Assembly (NCBI GenBank): GCA_965212205.1 | Contig: CBDBUX010000001.1 | Span: 556,388 to 620,387 of the forward strand | Source: JAHEJJ01 sp965212205 | GTDB lineage: Bacteria; Bacteroidota; Bacteroidia; Flavobacteriales; Flavobacteriaceae | Direction of reading: 5' to 3' | DNA length: 64,000 nucleotides | Shown here: one piece after another, positions 55,086-63,317 of the stretch | Position numbering within the stretch: the stretch's first letter is position 1 | Layout: each line of letters starts with the position of its first letter | Made by a program: the position numbers and the translations under genes | The notes under the pieces: model-generated | What the model was told of the DNA's origin: nothing | Database searches by the model: none | What the model saw: only the letters and a program-made list of their open reading frames with translations

Positions 55086-55724
55086 CTAGTTCGAAATGCT
55101 TTGAGCGTTTAATTCAGCAGCCAGTTCAGCAGAATATTTTTCGATTACTTTCATCAGGTCAGTGGGATTTTTCAATTTAAAACGACCTACCCACTGAAGA
55201 TTGTCCCCTTGTTCTATTGTAAGGTCGTAAAGACAACTTTCAACGGTATATTCTATCCCCGTTTCTACGCGATCCGGCTCCCAGTAAGTTGCAGGATAAG
55301 CGCTGTAATACCGCCCGAAACGACCATATCGAACGGGTACGTACGCCGTTCTGGCACTGCCTGGTACTACATCGGAGTATTCCTGGGTATCGATCAGATT
55401 GGTGACCACAATACCATCAAATCCCTGGGCCACCAAAGACATTCTTAGAGCATCGAGTTCTTTTTCTGTCAGTTCCTTGTCAAAACTTTCGGTTTTAATG
55501 ATCTCGATTGACGATTCTGCTTTAATCCCCAATGCGGCAAGGTCCTTTACTAATTGCTGCTCTCCTTTGACCCTTGCTGTCAAATCCTTTGATCTGGAGA
55601 CTATTAACAGCTTATCATAGTTTTTCATTATGCTACTCACATTGGTGGATTGCTGTAAATAGGTTGAAGCGCAACTGGTAAAAAACGCTAAGCAGAAGTA
55701 AAAAGGTAGGAAATATTTTTTCAT
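55086..55724 (-). CDS. Lipoprotein, third member of the paralog family
   Basis: A 212-residue lipoprotein (CLAFFTSCAST). YDKLLIVSRSKDLTARVKGEQQ and GFDGIVVTNLID match the first half of the paralogs at 43762 and 53344. A shortened tyrosine/arginine-rich loop (VRYGRFGRYYSAYPATYW) and a final strand-helix follow. The start chosen is the ATG at 55724, at the beginning of the signal. It is first in the group with the serine protease, a context that hints at an envelope stress role. Confidence 0.75.
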   Translation of the reverse strand: MKKYFLPFYFCLAFFTSCASTYLQQSTNVSSIMKNYDKLLIVSRSKDLTARVKGEQQLVKDLAALGIKAESSIEIIKTESFDKELTEKELDALRMSLVAQGFDGIVVTNLIDTQEYSDVVPGSARTAYVPVRYGRFGRYYSAYPATYWEPDRVETGIEYTVESCLYDLTIEQGDNLQWVGRFKLKNPTDLMKVIEKYSAELAAELNAQSISN

Positions 55725-55914
55725 CGTAAACTGGATATCTATCACTAATTTAAAAGGAGCCGTAAATTAAGATAAATCCTGCAGTTGCCAAAAAAAGTAA
55801 AGTCAATTCTCGACTTAAAAAAATCCTTGATAACAGATGGAAATTTGCGACTAATCTATGAATTTAAATCTGGCAAGGCTCTATTTACATTAAATCTGGC
55901 CCTGCGAAAACACG

Positions 55915-55922
55915 TATCTTTG
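55915..55922 (+). promoter_or_regulatory. Candidate -7 element for the LpxR-like gene
   Basis: TATCTTTG matches TAnnTTTG exactly, 54 bases before the ATG at 55976. TCTG at 55895-55898 is a partial -33 box at 16 bases' distance. Confidence 0.4.
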
Positions 55923-55975
55923 AACTCTTTAAAAAACAACCACAACTGAACGACTGCCTTTTGGGTTACATTTGG

Positions 55976-56947
55976 ATGAAAAGAGCATTTTTTATCTTCC
56001 TATTGTTACAAACGGGTCTTTTATACGCCCAACGGTCCCCTACTGATTTTAAAAGGGTACTCACCATACATACAGACAATGATGCCTTCGTGGCCTGGGA
56101 AAACCGGGATCGGTATTATACTTATGGTCTTGGAGGATCCCTTTCTTTTAAGGCGAAGAATTTGTTGGGCCTGCAGGACTGGTTCTCGCAAAGAGAGCAC
56201 TACTTCTTTAGAGCAGGCCTCCGGATTGAAGGCTATACACCAACCAATAAGGTGGTGAGTGAGGAACAGCTGCAGGGCGACAGCCTGGTTGTTTTCGACC
56301 GTCCATTTGCCGGACTGTTATATGGGACGCTGGAGTCGACATTTACCTTTAAGCGATCTTTTTTTACCGCTGGGGTCTTAGTCGGTATTATGGGGCCATC
56401 CTCCGGCGCTGGCAGGCTTCAACGTTGGATCCATGACAATGTAACCCAGGATGGGGTATTTGATGCCTGGCGTTTTCAATTACCGGATCAGCTAATATTT
56501 AATTTATCGGGTAAATATCTCTATGATTTTACACCGGCAAACACATGGTTCGATGTGTATGGTGAGGCCGAAGGAAGATTAGGCAACCTATATATAGATG
56601 CCAGCCCGAGACTCGGGTTCAGGATTGGACGATTTAATCCGGTTCAAAAAAGTGTTGCCCTTGGAAATGGAATACTTTCCAACACTTCAGATTGGGAGCT
56701 CTATCTTCATTCGAGGTTTTCTGCCACCCTGGCCCTTTTCAATGGGACAGCACAGGGTCGTTTGTTTGGCCCGACATTCGAATATGCACTCGAGGACATC
56801 AATCCATTTTACCTGGCCATGTCACATGGGATCTATATAGCGTATAAAAGGGTGGTATTTGGCTATGACCTTGATTTCCGTTACGGGGAAGTCGTTGAAC
56901 GGCAAAGACATATCTATGGCCGTTTCGAATTCAAATACCGTTTCTAA
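55976..56947 (+). CDS. LpxR-like lipid A deacylase (DUF2219), outer membrane
   Basis: A 323-residue outer-membrane barrel protein with signal peptide (FFIFLLLQTGLLYAQ). Family features are the IHTDNDAFV segment (~31-39, with the conserved Asn-Asp pair), DRYYTYGLGGSL and a central DRPFAGLLYG. The terminal strand ends in ...YGRFEFKYRF. LpxR removes the 3'-acyloxyacyl group of lipid A in a Ca2+-dependent reaction. The ATG at 55976 is preferred to the in-frame codon at 55961. Confidence 0.8.
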   Translation: MKRAFFIFLLLQTGLLYAQRSPTDFKRVLTIHTDNDAFVAWENRDRYYTYGLGGSLSFKAKNLLGLQDWFSQREHYFFRAGLRIEGYTPTNKVVSEEQLQGDSLVVFDRPFAGLLYGTLESTFTFKRSFFTAGVLVGIMGPSSGAGRLQRWIHDNVTQDGVFDAWRFQLPDQLIFNLSGKYLYDFTPANTWFDVYGEAEGRLGNLYIDASPRLGFRIGRFNPVQKSVALGNGILSNTSDWELYLHSRFSATLALFNGTAQGRLFGPTFEYALEDINPFYLAMSHGIYIAYKRVVFGYDLDFRYGEVVERQRHIYGRFEFKYRF

Positions 56948-56955
56948 TCCTCAGG

Positions 56956-57930
56956 TCAGTTCAGAGCCGGATAGTCTATATGATCTTCCCAGATCAATGC
57001 TGCAGCACCGCAAATGGCTGCTGTTTTCCCCTTCATACCCGAATGCAAGAGCTTTACTTTTCCCTTATAGACTTCCAGGAGGTAATTTTCAAAGTATTTT
57101 TTAAGGGGTTCGGTAATCCATTTGCCACTTCCTAACAAGCCACCCATCAGGAAAAAAGCTTCAGGTTGGGTAAAGGCCGTAAAATTGGCAAGCGCCTGCC
57201 CGAATATCTTGGCGGTATAATCAAAAGCCTTTAGTGCGATGGGATCGCCTTCCTCCGCTGCCTGAGTAATATCTTCGCCATGCAGATCCTTATAGGCGAT
57301 TGAACGGAAACGACTTTCATCCATATACTTGCTGAGCATGTAAAAAATAGTTCTCTTAAGTCCGGTAGCCGACACATAAGCCTCGAGCCCTCCTCGTACA
57401 CCGAGCCCGGTGAGTCTGCCATCCCCAAGGGTCATGTCGATATGGCCAAGTTCACCCGCGAAACCGTCGTAGCCATCGATCAATTGGCCATTGGCTACAA
57501 TTCCAGCACCAAAGCCGGTTCCCAGGGTAACCACGATAAAATCCTGCATCCCTTTTGCATTGCCAAATAGCATCTCACCAAGAGCAGCCACACTGGCATC
57601 GTTCATCAATTTCATAGGTACTGAAATTCGTTCACCAAGTTTGGCTAATAAAGGAACACTGCCCTCCCACACCAAATTCGAGGCGTTTTCGATAGTCCCA
57701 TGTCTGCTCGATGCATTTGGTGCTCCAATTCCAATTCCCAGGACATTCAGATCTTCCGGATATTCATTTACAAGCGACTTTATCGTATGGTACAGTTTAT
57801 CTAAATATTCATCAAAATCGGGATATTCACGAGTACGAAACCAGGTGTCTTTGAGGCAATCACCTTCTTTAGTCACTAGTCCTACTTTGGTCTTGGTACC
57901 ACCTATGTCTATGCCAGCTACTATGTCCAT
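56956..57930 (-). CDS. ROK-family sugar kinase lacking the zinc-binding cysteines
   Basis: A 324-residue ROK kinase: ATP motif GIDIGGTKTKVGLV, second phosphate motif TLGTGFGAGIV, catalytic region PMKLMNDASVAAL, and the substrate motif FAGELGHI. Where ROK proteins normally have the Zn2+ motif CGCGxxGCxE, this one reads TGLGVRGGLEAYVS: all three cysteines are replaced in an otherwise alignable segment. It should still phosphorylate glucose or a related sugar, if the fold is stable without zinc. It converges on the LpxR-like gene with 8 bases between. Confidence 0.88.
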   Translation of the reverse strand: MDIVAGIDIGGTKTKVGLVTKEGDCLKDTWFRTREYPDFDEYLDKLYHTIKSLVNEYPEDLNVLGIGIGAPNASSRHGTIENASNLVWEGSVPLLAKLGERISVPMKLMNDASVAALGEMLFGNAKGMQDFIVVTLGTGFGAGIVANGQLIDGYDGFAGELGHIDMTLGDGRLTGLGVRGGLEAYVSATGLKRTIFYMLSKYMDESRFRSIAYKDLHGEDITQAAEEGDPIALKAFDYTAKIFGQALANFTAFTQPEAFFLMGGLLGSGKWITEPLKKYFENYLLEVYKGKVKLLHSGMKGKTAAICGAAALIWEDHIDYPALN

Positions 57931-58035
57931 ATCAATCTATCGGTTTCGTGCCATTAATTCAAGGCCTAAATTATTACTTTATTTAGCGTGATATTCAGAA
58001 ATCTTGGATATAAAAATCAAAATCCTTTTAGATAA

Positions 58036-59064
58036 TTAATTGAACTTATAACCAAAGCCCGTATTTACAACATAGTCAAAAGATTCGCCCACAGTAGCCG
58101 GTTGATTATCGTAGTTAATGGTTAGCCCGGCACTGACATAAAAATCTTTGATGATTTTGTATTTGAACTTAAAATTATAGTCAATCCTAAAACGGTCTTT
58201 CTCCGTAAGACTGGGTAAAGCCCTGATGCCTGTCAGCAAATCGATTTTTTCAAAATCGAACATATTAAGTCCTACAGAAACAAAAACTTCAGAAGTTTCA
58301 CGATTCTCGGATTCGTTAACAAATCGCTCGATATTGTAGTTAAAACCGGCAGCAACTCCAAGGTACATCTTATTGGTATTCACCAGAAATTTACCGTATC
58401 CCAGACTGGGGCTGATCCTGGCATCTAGTGCCTGGGCGGTGTTTTGAAGAAAGGCTACTTCTGCAATTATATAATAATTATTGCCCAGGAGCCTCAGGCC
58501 TTCTAGCTGTGCGTCGGTACGACTGGTTTCCGCTACACTGTCCTGGGCAGAGACAAGAATATCGAGGTTACCGTCAAGTAGCCAGCGTATTCCAGTATAC
58601 GATATGCGTGCAGATGTATTGAATTGTCTGTTGTTATTGGCTTTGGTAATATTGGCTCCTATATCTATCGCACCCCTGAACCTGCTCCAAAAATTGTCAT
58701 CCACTTCCTGGAGCGAAGTAATTTGATTTATCGATACGAGGATCACATTACCGTCGTTTTCGGTAATGCTGATCTTCCCTTCATCAGATGTACGCACATA
58801 TCCGAAATAGTTTCTGGCCTGTGTAAGTGTAACAATGCATTTACGCTCGATGATCAACTCTTTTACCCTGTTGAATTTAACGGTAAAATCTTTTTTGCTG
58901 TACCGCGTTTTAATGGTCAGTACGCCGGCGGCAAGATCCTTAACCTCTCCCACCATCACATCTCCGTTTTTGTACCGCAGTGTATCTCTTTGACCATGAG
59001 TGAGCAAACCAACAAGAAGCAACAGTAATAGAAGTCCGAATTTTATATTGGAAGTGACAGCCAC
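58036..59064 (-). CDS. DUF481-type outer-membrane barrel protein, copy 1
   Basis: A 342-residue exported protein with GTG start at 59064 (an in-frame stop lies just upstream). A signal peptide (LLLLLLLVGLLTHGQ) is followed by a small beta domain, YKNGDVMVGEVKDLAAGVLTI, and a DUF481 barrel from ~residue 130, ending ...NTGFGYKFN. It is a clear paralog of the protein at 59743 (same length, shared segments RDTL, NFWSRFRG/NFWKRFKG, TKANNN, YDNQPA). Role unknown. Confidence 0.85.
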   Translation of the reverse strand: MAVTSNIKFGLLLLLLLVGLLTHGQRDTLRYKNGDVMVGEVKDLAAGVLTIKTRYSKKDFTVKFNRVKELIIERKCIVTLTQARNYFGYVRTSDEGKISITENDGNVILVSINQITSLQEVDDNFWSRFRGAIDIGANITKANNNRQFNTSARISYTGIRWLLDGNLDILVSAQDSVAETSRTDAQLEGLRLLGNNYYIIAEVAFLQNTAQALDARISPSLGYGKFLVNTNKMYLGVAAGFNYNIERFVNESENRETSEVFVSVGLNMFDFEKIDLLTGIRALPSLTEKDRFRIDYNFKFKYKIIKDFYVSAGLTINYDNQPATVGESFDYVVNTGFGYKFN

Positions 59065-59183
59065 AGCCTGTTTATTGAATCGCTACAAGATAGCAAAAGG
59101 GGGGCAATTATCCTCCTCACTGAGAATGACAAAACATCGGAAAAAACAATTATACCATGAGTCCTTGCGGTATTATCATTGTT

Positions 59184-59693
59184 TCATTGCCGGAGAAACA
59201 AACTTATCAACCATAATAAACCAAGAAGATACACCAGATATATCTTCCGGCTTAGGGCAATGCTGAGACATAGGGCAATGATCGTAAGTCGGGGAATCAC
59301 CAAGGTTTCGAGCTTATCCAGACCCGGTATCAGATGGCTTCCAATGTATAAAGCCATCAGGGTGAAGACCACCGGCATTCGTTTTCTGAAGTAGCCCTCG
59401 GTATTCTTTATATCAATCTCCGGGGTCAGTGCATGTACCATCAGTAGGAAAAGTATAGGTTGCAACAGGAATAACCAGTAGTGGAAATAGTTTACCTGGG
59501 AGATTTCATTTGCAAAAGACAGGAATAGATATACGTTCCATATAGCGATTTCAGTAAATACTACCGTGGTAACCACATAAGGCCAGTACAGGGACTTCTT
59601 TTCGAAGAAACGTCTCCACTGGCTGAAAAGTTCTGCCAAAGCAATCCCGTAGAGGAGCATCGGGATAAAGGATAGAAATTCTGCGGCATTCAT
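59184..59693 (-). CDS. Five-helix membrane protein of unknown function
   Basis: A 169-residue protein with five hydrophobic segments and few conserved polar residues (ALAELFSQWRRFFEKKSLYWPY; HYWLFLLQPILFLLMVHALTPEID). It sits between the two DUF481 paralogs on the same strand, 49 bases after one and 119 before the other. No family is recognised. Confidence 0.7.
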   Translation of the reverse strand: MNAAEFLSFIPMLLYGIALAELFSQWRRFFEKKSLYWPYVVTTVVFTEIAIWNVYLFLSFANEISQVNYFHYWLFLLQPILFLLMVHALTPEIDIKNTEGYFRKRMPVVFTLMALYIGSHLIPGLDKLETLVIPRLTIIALCLSIALSRKIYLVYLLGLLWLISLFLRQ

Positions 59694-59742
59694 ATTTTGA
59701 TTCTATATTGAAGTTGTAACCTTACTTATTCCCGATTGTTGC

Positions 59743-60765
59743 TCAATCATTAAACTTCCATCCGAAACCACTGTTGATAATATAGTCAAACTCATTACCC
59801 ACCACAGCCGGCTGATTATCATAGTTCAGATTAAACCCTAGTTTTATATAAAGGTTCAGCGGCAGATCATATTTCAGCGTGAGATCATAGTCCACCCTGT
59901 ACCTTTTTTTCTCCGTCAAACTTGGATATAATCGCACACCGGTTATCAAATCGATATTTTTAAAATTATACATATTAAAACTGGTATCGAAAAAGAGTTC
60001 AGCAGAGGTTTTGTTTTGTGTATCATCTACAAAGTCTTCAATATTAAGTGTAAAACCTGCTGAAACCGCAAGGTAGAGTTTATTGGTGCTGATAGGTAAT
60101 CTACCAACCCCCAGGCTCGGACTGGTCCGGCCGTCCAGGGCCTGTTCCGTATTTCTCAAAAACGCAACTGATCCGCTGATAAACCAGTTCTTCTGCAGGA
60201 TCCGTTGAAAGTTAATTTTTGCGTCGATCCGTTTGGTTTCCTCAACATCATCCCGGGTTGAACTCAGTAGATTTACCGAGGCCTGAGAAAGGTATTTCTG
60301 CCCGTTATAATCCAGTACGGCCTCCCCTGTAACCTGTGCATTGTTATTGGCCTTGGTGAGGTTATACCCCAGATCGAACCGGCCTTTAAAACGTTTCCAA
60401 AAATTGTCTTCTACTTCCTGTAAGCCAAAGATTTGGTTAAGAGGTACATTTTCGACTCCGTAGTTGGATGTCGTGATCTCAGCCAGGCGTTTATCGATGG
60501 TCCGGATTTTACCGTAACGTCTTCGCCCACCAGTAAGTAGCATAAGGCAATTCCTCTGGATGATCATTTCGTGGACCTTGTTGAATTCAATTTTGAAATC
60601 CTCGTCGCTGTAAACGGTTTCTATGGCGAGTATTCCCCTGTCGAGGATCTTTACTTCCCCTATGATCATATTCCCGTTTGATAGCACAAGTGTATCCCTC
60701 TGGGCTGTCGCCAAAGTAACCTGAAGTAATGCAAAGGCAAGAAAGATAAAATTATAATTCCTCAA
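59743..60765 (-). CDS. DUF481-type outer-membrane barrel protein, copy 2
   Basis: A 340-residue exported protein starting with TTG at 60765 (no ATG or GTG in frame nearby). Its signal is FIFLAFALLQVTLATAQ. The domain order is the same as in the copy at 58036: LSNGNMIIGEVKILDRGILAI, then a barrel ending ...NSGFGWKFND. The pair arose by duplication with a membrane-protein gene in between; divergence is extensive, so the event is old. Confidence 0.85.
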   Translation of the reverse strand: MRNYNFIFLAFALLQVTLATAQRDTLVLSNGNMIIGEVKILDRGILAIETVYSDEDFKIEFNKVHEMIIQRNCLMLLTGGRRRYGKIRTIDKRLAEITTSNYGVENVPLNQIFGLQEVEDNFWKRFKGRFDLGYNLTKANNNAQVTGEAVLDYNGQKYLSQASVNLLSSTRDDVEETKRIDAKINFQRILQKNWFISGSVAFLRNTEQALDGRTSPSLGVGRLPISTNKLYLAVSAGFTLNIEDFVDDTQNKTSAELFFDTSFNMYNFKNIDLITGVRLYPSLTEKKRYRVDYDLTLKYDLPLNLYIKLGFNLNYDNQPAVVGNEFDYIINSGFGWKFND

Positions 60766-60832
60766 GATGCCACTCTTTGTTCGCCATGCAATATACAGAA
60801 ACCTTTAGTGTTTATGTGGAGATGTACAATTG

Positions 60833-61909
60833 TCATAAAAGGAATCCGTATACCCTTTCTATCATCCAGTAGCTGGCTATGATACCGCAGAAATAGGCGG
60901 CTGATCGCTCCAGGACGCTATTCGATATTTTATATGTATTCAAGGTGTTTATTGATATTACCCTACTAAGCAGTAGCCAGAGCAAAAGTACGCCGAGGAT
61001 AAAAATGATTTGCCCCAATTCTACGCCGACATTGAAAAAAAGCAGGCTGGTGATAATTTCCACCTGGGGCAAACCGATATCAGAGAGCACGGCTGCAAAA
61101 CCAAATCCGTGAAGCAGTCCGAAGGTAGAGGATACTGCTATGGGGTAGCGGTAGGTTAGTGAATCTTTCCTTTGTAGGGCGATTTCCACTGCCAGAAAAA
61201 CAACACTAAGGGCAATTACAGCCTCAACCGGTGGTATTGGGAGTTGAAAGACGTTCAGTGCGGAAAGTGCAAGTGTGATCGAATGGGCAAGTGTGAAACC
61301 TGTGATGGTAATCAAGAGTTTTCGGCCAATTCCGGCAACGAGCATCAGACATATTAAAAATAAAAGATGATCCCAGCCTTCAAGGATATGTTGAATACCA
61401 AGTATCGTATATTGTTTAGCTACACTTGCCCAACTTTCTTCTTCCGGAACCGTCCATATTAACTCATCCGGACCAAGAAGTTTGTTGAACTTTTGACCGT
61501 TGAGCAGTACAATTTTAATGATGCAGGATACAGAAGGATTCATCACCGGGTAACGAATGCGGATATCTGATCCGTTGAGGCTTGTGCTGGAAGAGAATCG
61601 CTGTTTTTTTATAAAACCCTGAGCAGTTCTATGAAGACTTCCAGAATCGAATGCTTTAAAAGATTCTGAGAGGGTAATTTCCGGAAAATTGAAATCTGGG
61701 ATGGTGGAGGGTACTTTGTACTGTAGCTGATAGATCCCAGATTCTACTTCTGTGATTTCAATGAACAGAGGTCGGGATTCGTGAGCTAATATAAATTGAG
61801 TGCAAATTATACTCACCAGAAAGGACAAGAAATATTTTGCAACTCTCAGGCAGACGGTAGACGGTGGGCGGTAAACGGGGTTATTATTGAAAGTTTTGAA
61901 TGCTATCAT
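60833..61909 (-). CDS. HupE/UreJ-family membrane protein with a repeat-derived N-terminus
   Basis: A 358-residue protein. After a signal-like segment (KYFLSFLVSIICTQFILAHES) comes a periplasmic beta domain (~45-165). The HupE/UreJ membrane bundle follows (~170-355), with GIQHILEGWDHLLFLI and FGLLHGFGFAAVL. Related proteins are linked to metal uptake. The ATG at 61909 overlaps the stop of the S23 gene (ATGA). The first ~26 residues (NNNPVYRPPSTVCLRV) are encoded by the 7-bp repeat array and adjoining bases, so the native start seems to have been replaced by the insertion. Confidence 0.8.
   Translation of the reverse strand: MIAFKTFNNNPVYRPPSTVCLRVAKYFLSFLVSIICTQFILAHESRPLFIEITEVESGIYQLQYKVPSTIPDFNFPEITLSESFKAFDSGSLHRTAQGFIKKQRFSSSTSLNGSDIRIRYPVMNPSVSCIIKIVLLNGQKFNKLLGPDELIWTVPEEESWASVAKQYTILGIQHILEGWDHLLFLICLMLVAGIGRKLLITITGFTLAHSITLALSALNVFQLPIPPVEAVIALSVVFLAVEIALQRKDSLTYRYPIAVSSTFGLLHGFGFAAVLSDIGLPQVEIITSLLFFNVGVELGQIIFILGVLLLWLLLSRVISINTLNTYKISNSVLERSAAYFCGIIASYWMIERVYGFLL
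61853..61878 (-). repeat. 7-bp tandem repeat, left array (minus orientation)
   Basis: On the minus strand the array reads CCGTTTA CCGCCCA CCGTCTA CCGTC, about 3.7 degenerate heptads of type CCGTCYA. It lies inside the HupE reading frame and is inverted relative to the array at 62311. Confidence 0.75.
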
Positions 61910-62268
61910 GCTTTGTTCTGTTTTCTAGCAGCAATTAGATTCTTAAGTGATGCGCGTAATTTTTCTGAAATGTCTTCCAACTCATCAAATCTTTGTTTGT
62001 TTATATAGCCAATCCTAAAGGCAATATTCAATTGCGTTATTACCTCGGCTGTGGAGCCCTTGGCGATATTGAAATAATATATACTTTCTTTATTTGTTGA
62101 TCGTTCATCACCTTCAGCTATATTAGAGGATATTGAGACTACAGCCCTTTGCAGTTGGCTTTTGAGACCAAAATCATTAGCAAATAATCCAGTATTGGTC
62201 ACATCATATATTTTCTTGGCCAGATCAATTGAGTCTTGCCACACTCTTAATTCTCGAAATCGTCCCAT
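61906..62268 (-). CDS. S23 / four-helix-bundle protein
   Basis: A 120-residue all-helical protein with the family signature FRELRVWQDSIDLAKKIYDVT, FGLKSQLQRAVVSISSNIAEGDER and ELEDISEKLRASLKNLI. Such proteins were first found as ORFs in intervening sequences of 23S rRNA and resemble Avd accessory proteins of diversity-generating retroelements; they bind nucleic acid. No rRNA or reverse transcriptase is nearby here. The ATG at 62268 is preferred over 62325, which would translate repeat sequence. The stop overlaps the HupE start. Confidence 0.88.
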   Translation of the reverse strand: MGRFRELRVWQDSIDLAKKIYDVTNTGLFANDFGLKSQLQRAVVSISSNIAEGDERSTNKESIYYFNIAKGSTAEVITQLNIAFRIGYINKQRFDELEDISEKLRASLKNLIAARKQNKA

Positions 62269-62310
62269 ATTGGCAGCAAAAATATATACCAAGGCTGAAA
62301 TAATTTCGCA

Positions 62311-62352
62311 CCGTCCACCGTCCACCGTCCACCGTCTACCGTCTCCCGTCCA
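62311..62352 (+). repeat. 7-bp tandem repeat, right array
   Basis: Six heptads: CCGTCCA three times, then CCGTCTA, CCGTCTC, CCGTCCA. The fourth unit contains the stop codon (62336-62338) of the minus-strand PPIase gene, whose last residues VDGRR are repeat-encoded. Confidence 0.85.
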
Positions 62353-63223
62353 CCTCTAATTCAATGATCACATTATATTGATCAATAATCTCTTGTACGG
62401 CTTTATCATTTTGCGCATTTACAAAGTCTCGTTGTGCATCGTAAGTAACCCTCTTAATCACTTCTTCCAATTCCGGAATCCTGCCTTCCACAATTTTGGT
62501 GACCATTACAAGGTGATATCCATATTCTGATCGCAAAGGCCCTATCCATTGGGTGTTTGATGGTGAGGCCTCAAAAACAGCCTTGGTCATATCAGGTCCA
62601 AAATGTGCCTCCACCATAGATTTGTTGCGTTCTACATAATTCGTATGATACAAAAACCGGTCGCCACGACGGAGCGCCTCATCGAATCCAATCTTGTTTT
62701 TGTTGATATAGATCGCCTCAGCCTCGGCCTTCACTTTGGCCTCTTCTGGCCCCCAATTTTCAAAACCGAAGAAAATATGGGTAAATGTTACATAGGGTGG
62801 CAGGTAATAATTCATTTTGTTCTGTTCATAATAGGTACTGATTTCTTCTTTGGAAAGATCTGCACCTACCTCTGCGATGCCCTGGGAGATAAACTCCACT
62901 TTTTGGATCATCCTTCTTTTGATTATAAAATCTTCCTTATCCAGCCCCATGGCTTTGGCTTCACGGTAAAGGACTTCTTCCTGTATATAATTCTGTATCA
63001 GTTGTTCTAATTCCTCCTTAGGCATATCTGCCATTTTTTGCTCAAATACCTCCTTATTAAACGCCTTTGATTGATATTGAAAGTAATTCATCAGAGCTTG
63101 TTTGTCTACCACAACTGTTTTAGAATCGAGTGCCTCGTCCTTATTAAAAAAATTGAAAAGCAGAAAAAAGACAAAGCCCACCAGCAAGAAGTGCACTAAA
63201 GGTTGTTTAATGATAGATTTCAT
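62336..63223 (-). CDS. Membrane-anchored parvulin-type peptidyl-prolyl isomerase
   Basis: A 295-residue protein with one N-terminal helix (LVHFLLVGFVFFLLFNFF), a SurA/PpiD-like helical chaperone region with MPKEELEQLIQNYIQEEVLY, and a C-terminal parvulin-like domain (THIFFGFENW ... WIGPLRSEYGYHLVMV). It probably assists folding of exported proteins. The last five residues and the stop derive from the heptad array, so the native C-terminus has been replaced. HupE and such isomerases are plausible operon partners, now separated by the S23 gene. Confidence 0.85.
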   Translation of the reverse strand: MKSIIKQPLVHFLLVGFVFFLLFNFFNKDEALDSKTVVVDKQALMNYFQYQSKAFNKEVFEQKMADMPKEELEQLIQNYIQEEVLYREAKAMGLDKEDFIIKRRMIQKVEFISQGIAEVGADLSKEEISTYYEQNKMNYYLPPYVTFTHIFFGFENWGPEEAKVKAEAEAIYINKNKIGFDEALRRGDRFLYHTNYVERNKSMVEAHFGPDMTKAVFEASPSNTQWIGPLRSEYGYHLVMVTKIVEGRIPELEEVIKRVTYDAQRDFVNAQNDKAVQEIIDQYNVIIELEVDGRR

Positions 63224-63317
63224 TGGTATTTATTTTCTCCCAAGGAGGTTGATAATGTATCCTACGGTACAAAAGGCGAAAGAAACAAGGCTGATGGGAG
63301 GCAGTCCGCCGTGCCAT

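Larger units (their letters stand above)
61853..62352. mobile_element. Putative small insertion: S23 gene bracketed by inverted heptad arrays
   Basis: Inverted arrays of the heptad CCGTCYA (61853-61878 minus; 62311-62352 plus) bracket a single four-helix-bundle gene. The outer arrays supply the stop codon of the upstream PPIase gene and the N-terminal codons of the HupE gene, so the whole looks inserted between two genes that would otherwise adjoin. No transposase and no clear target duplication are seen. The interpretation as a mobile unit is inference. Confidence 0.45.

Noticed and set aside
61906..62268. S23 gene as part of a 23S rRNA intervening sequence or a diversity-generating retroelement
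   Set aside because: No rRNA sequence, reverse transcriptase or variable-repeat pair is visible around it.
62311..62352. Short regular repeats as a possible CRISPR array
   Set aside because: The units are seven bases long and directly adjacent, with no unique spacers and no cas genes.
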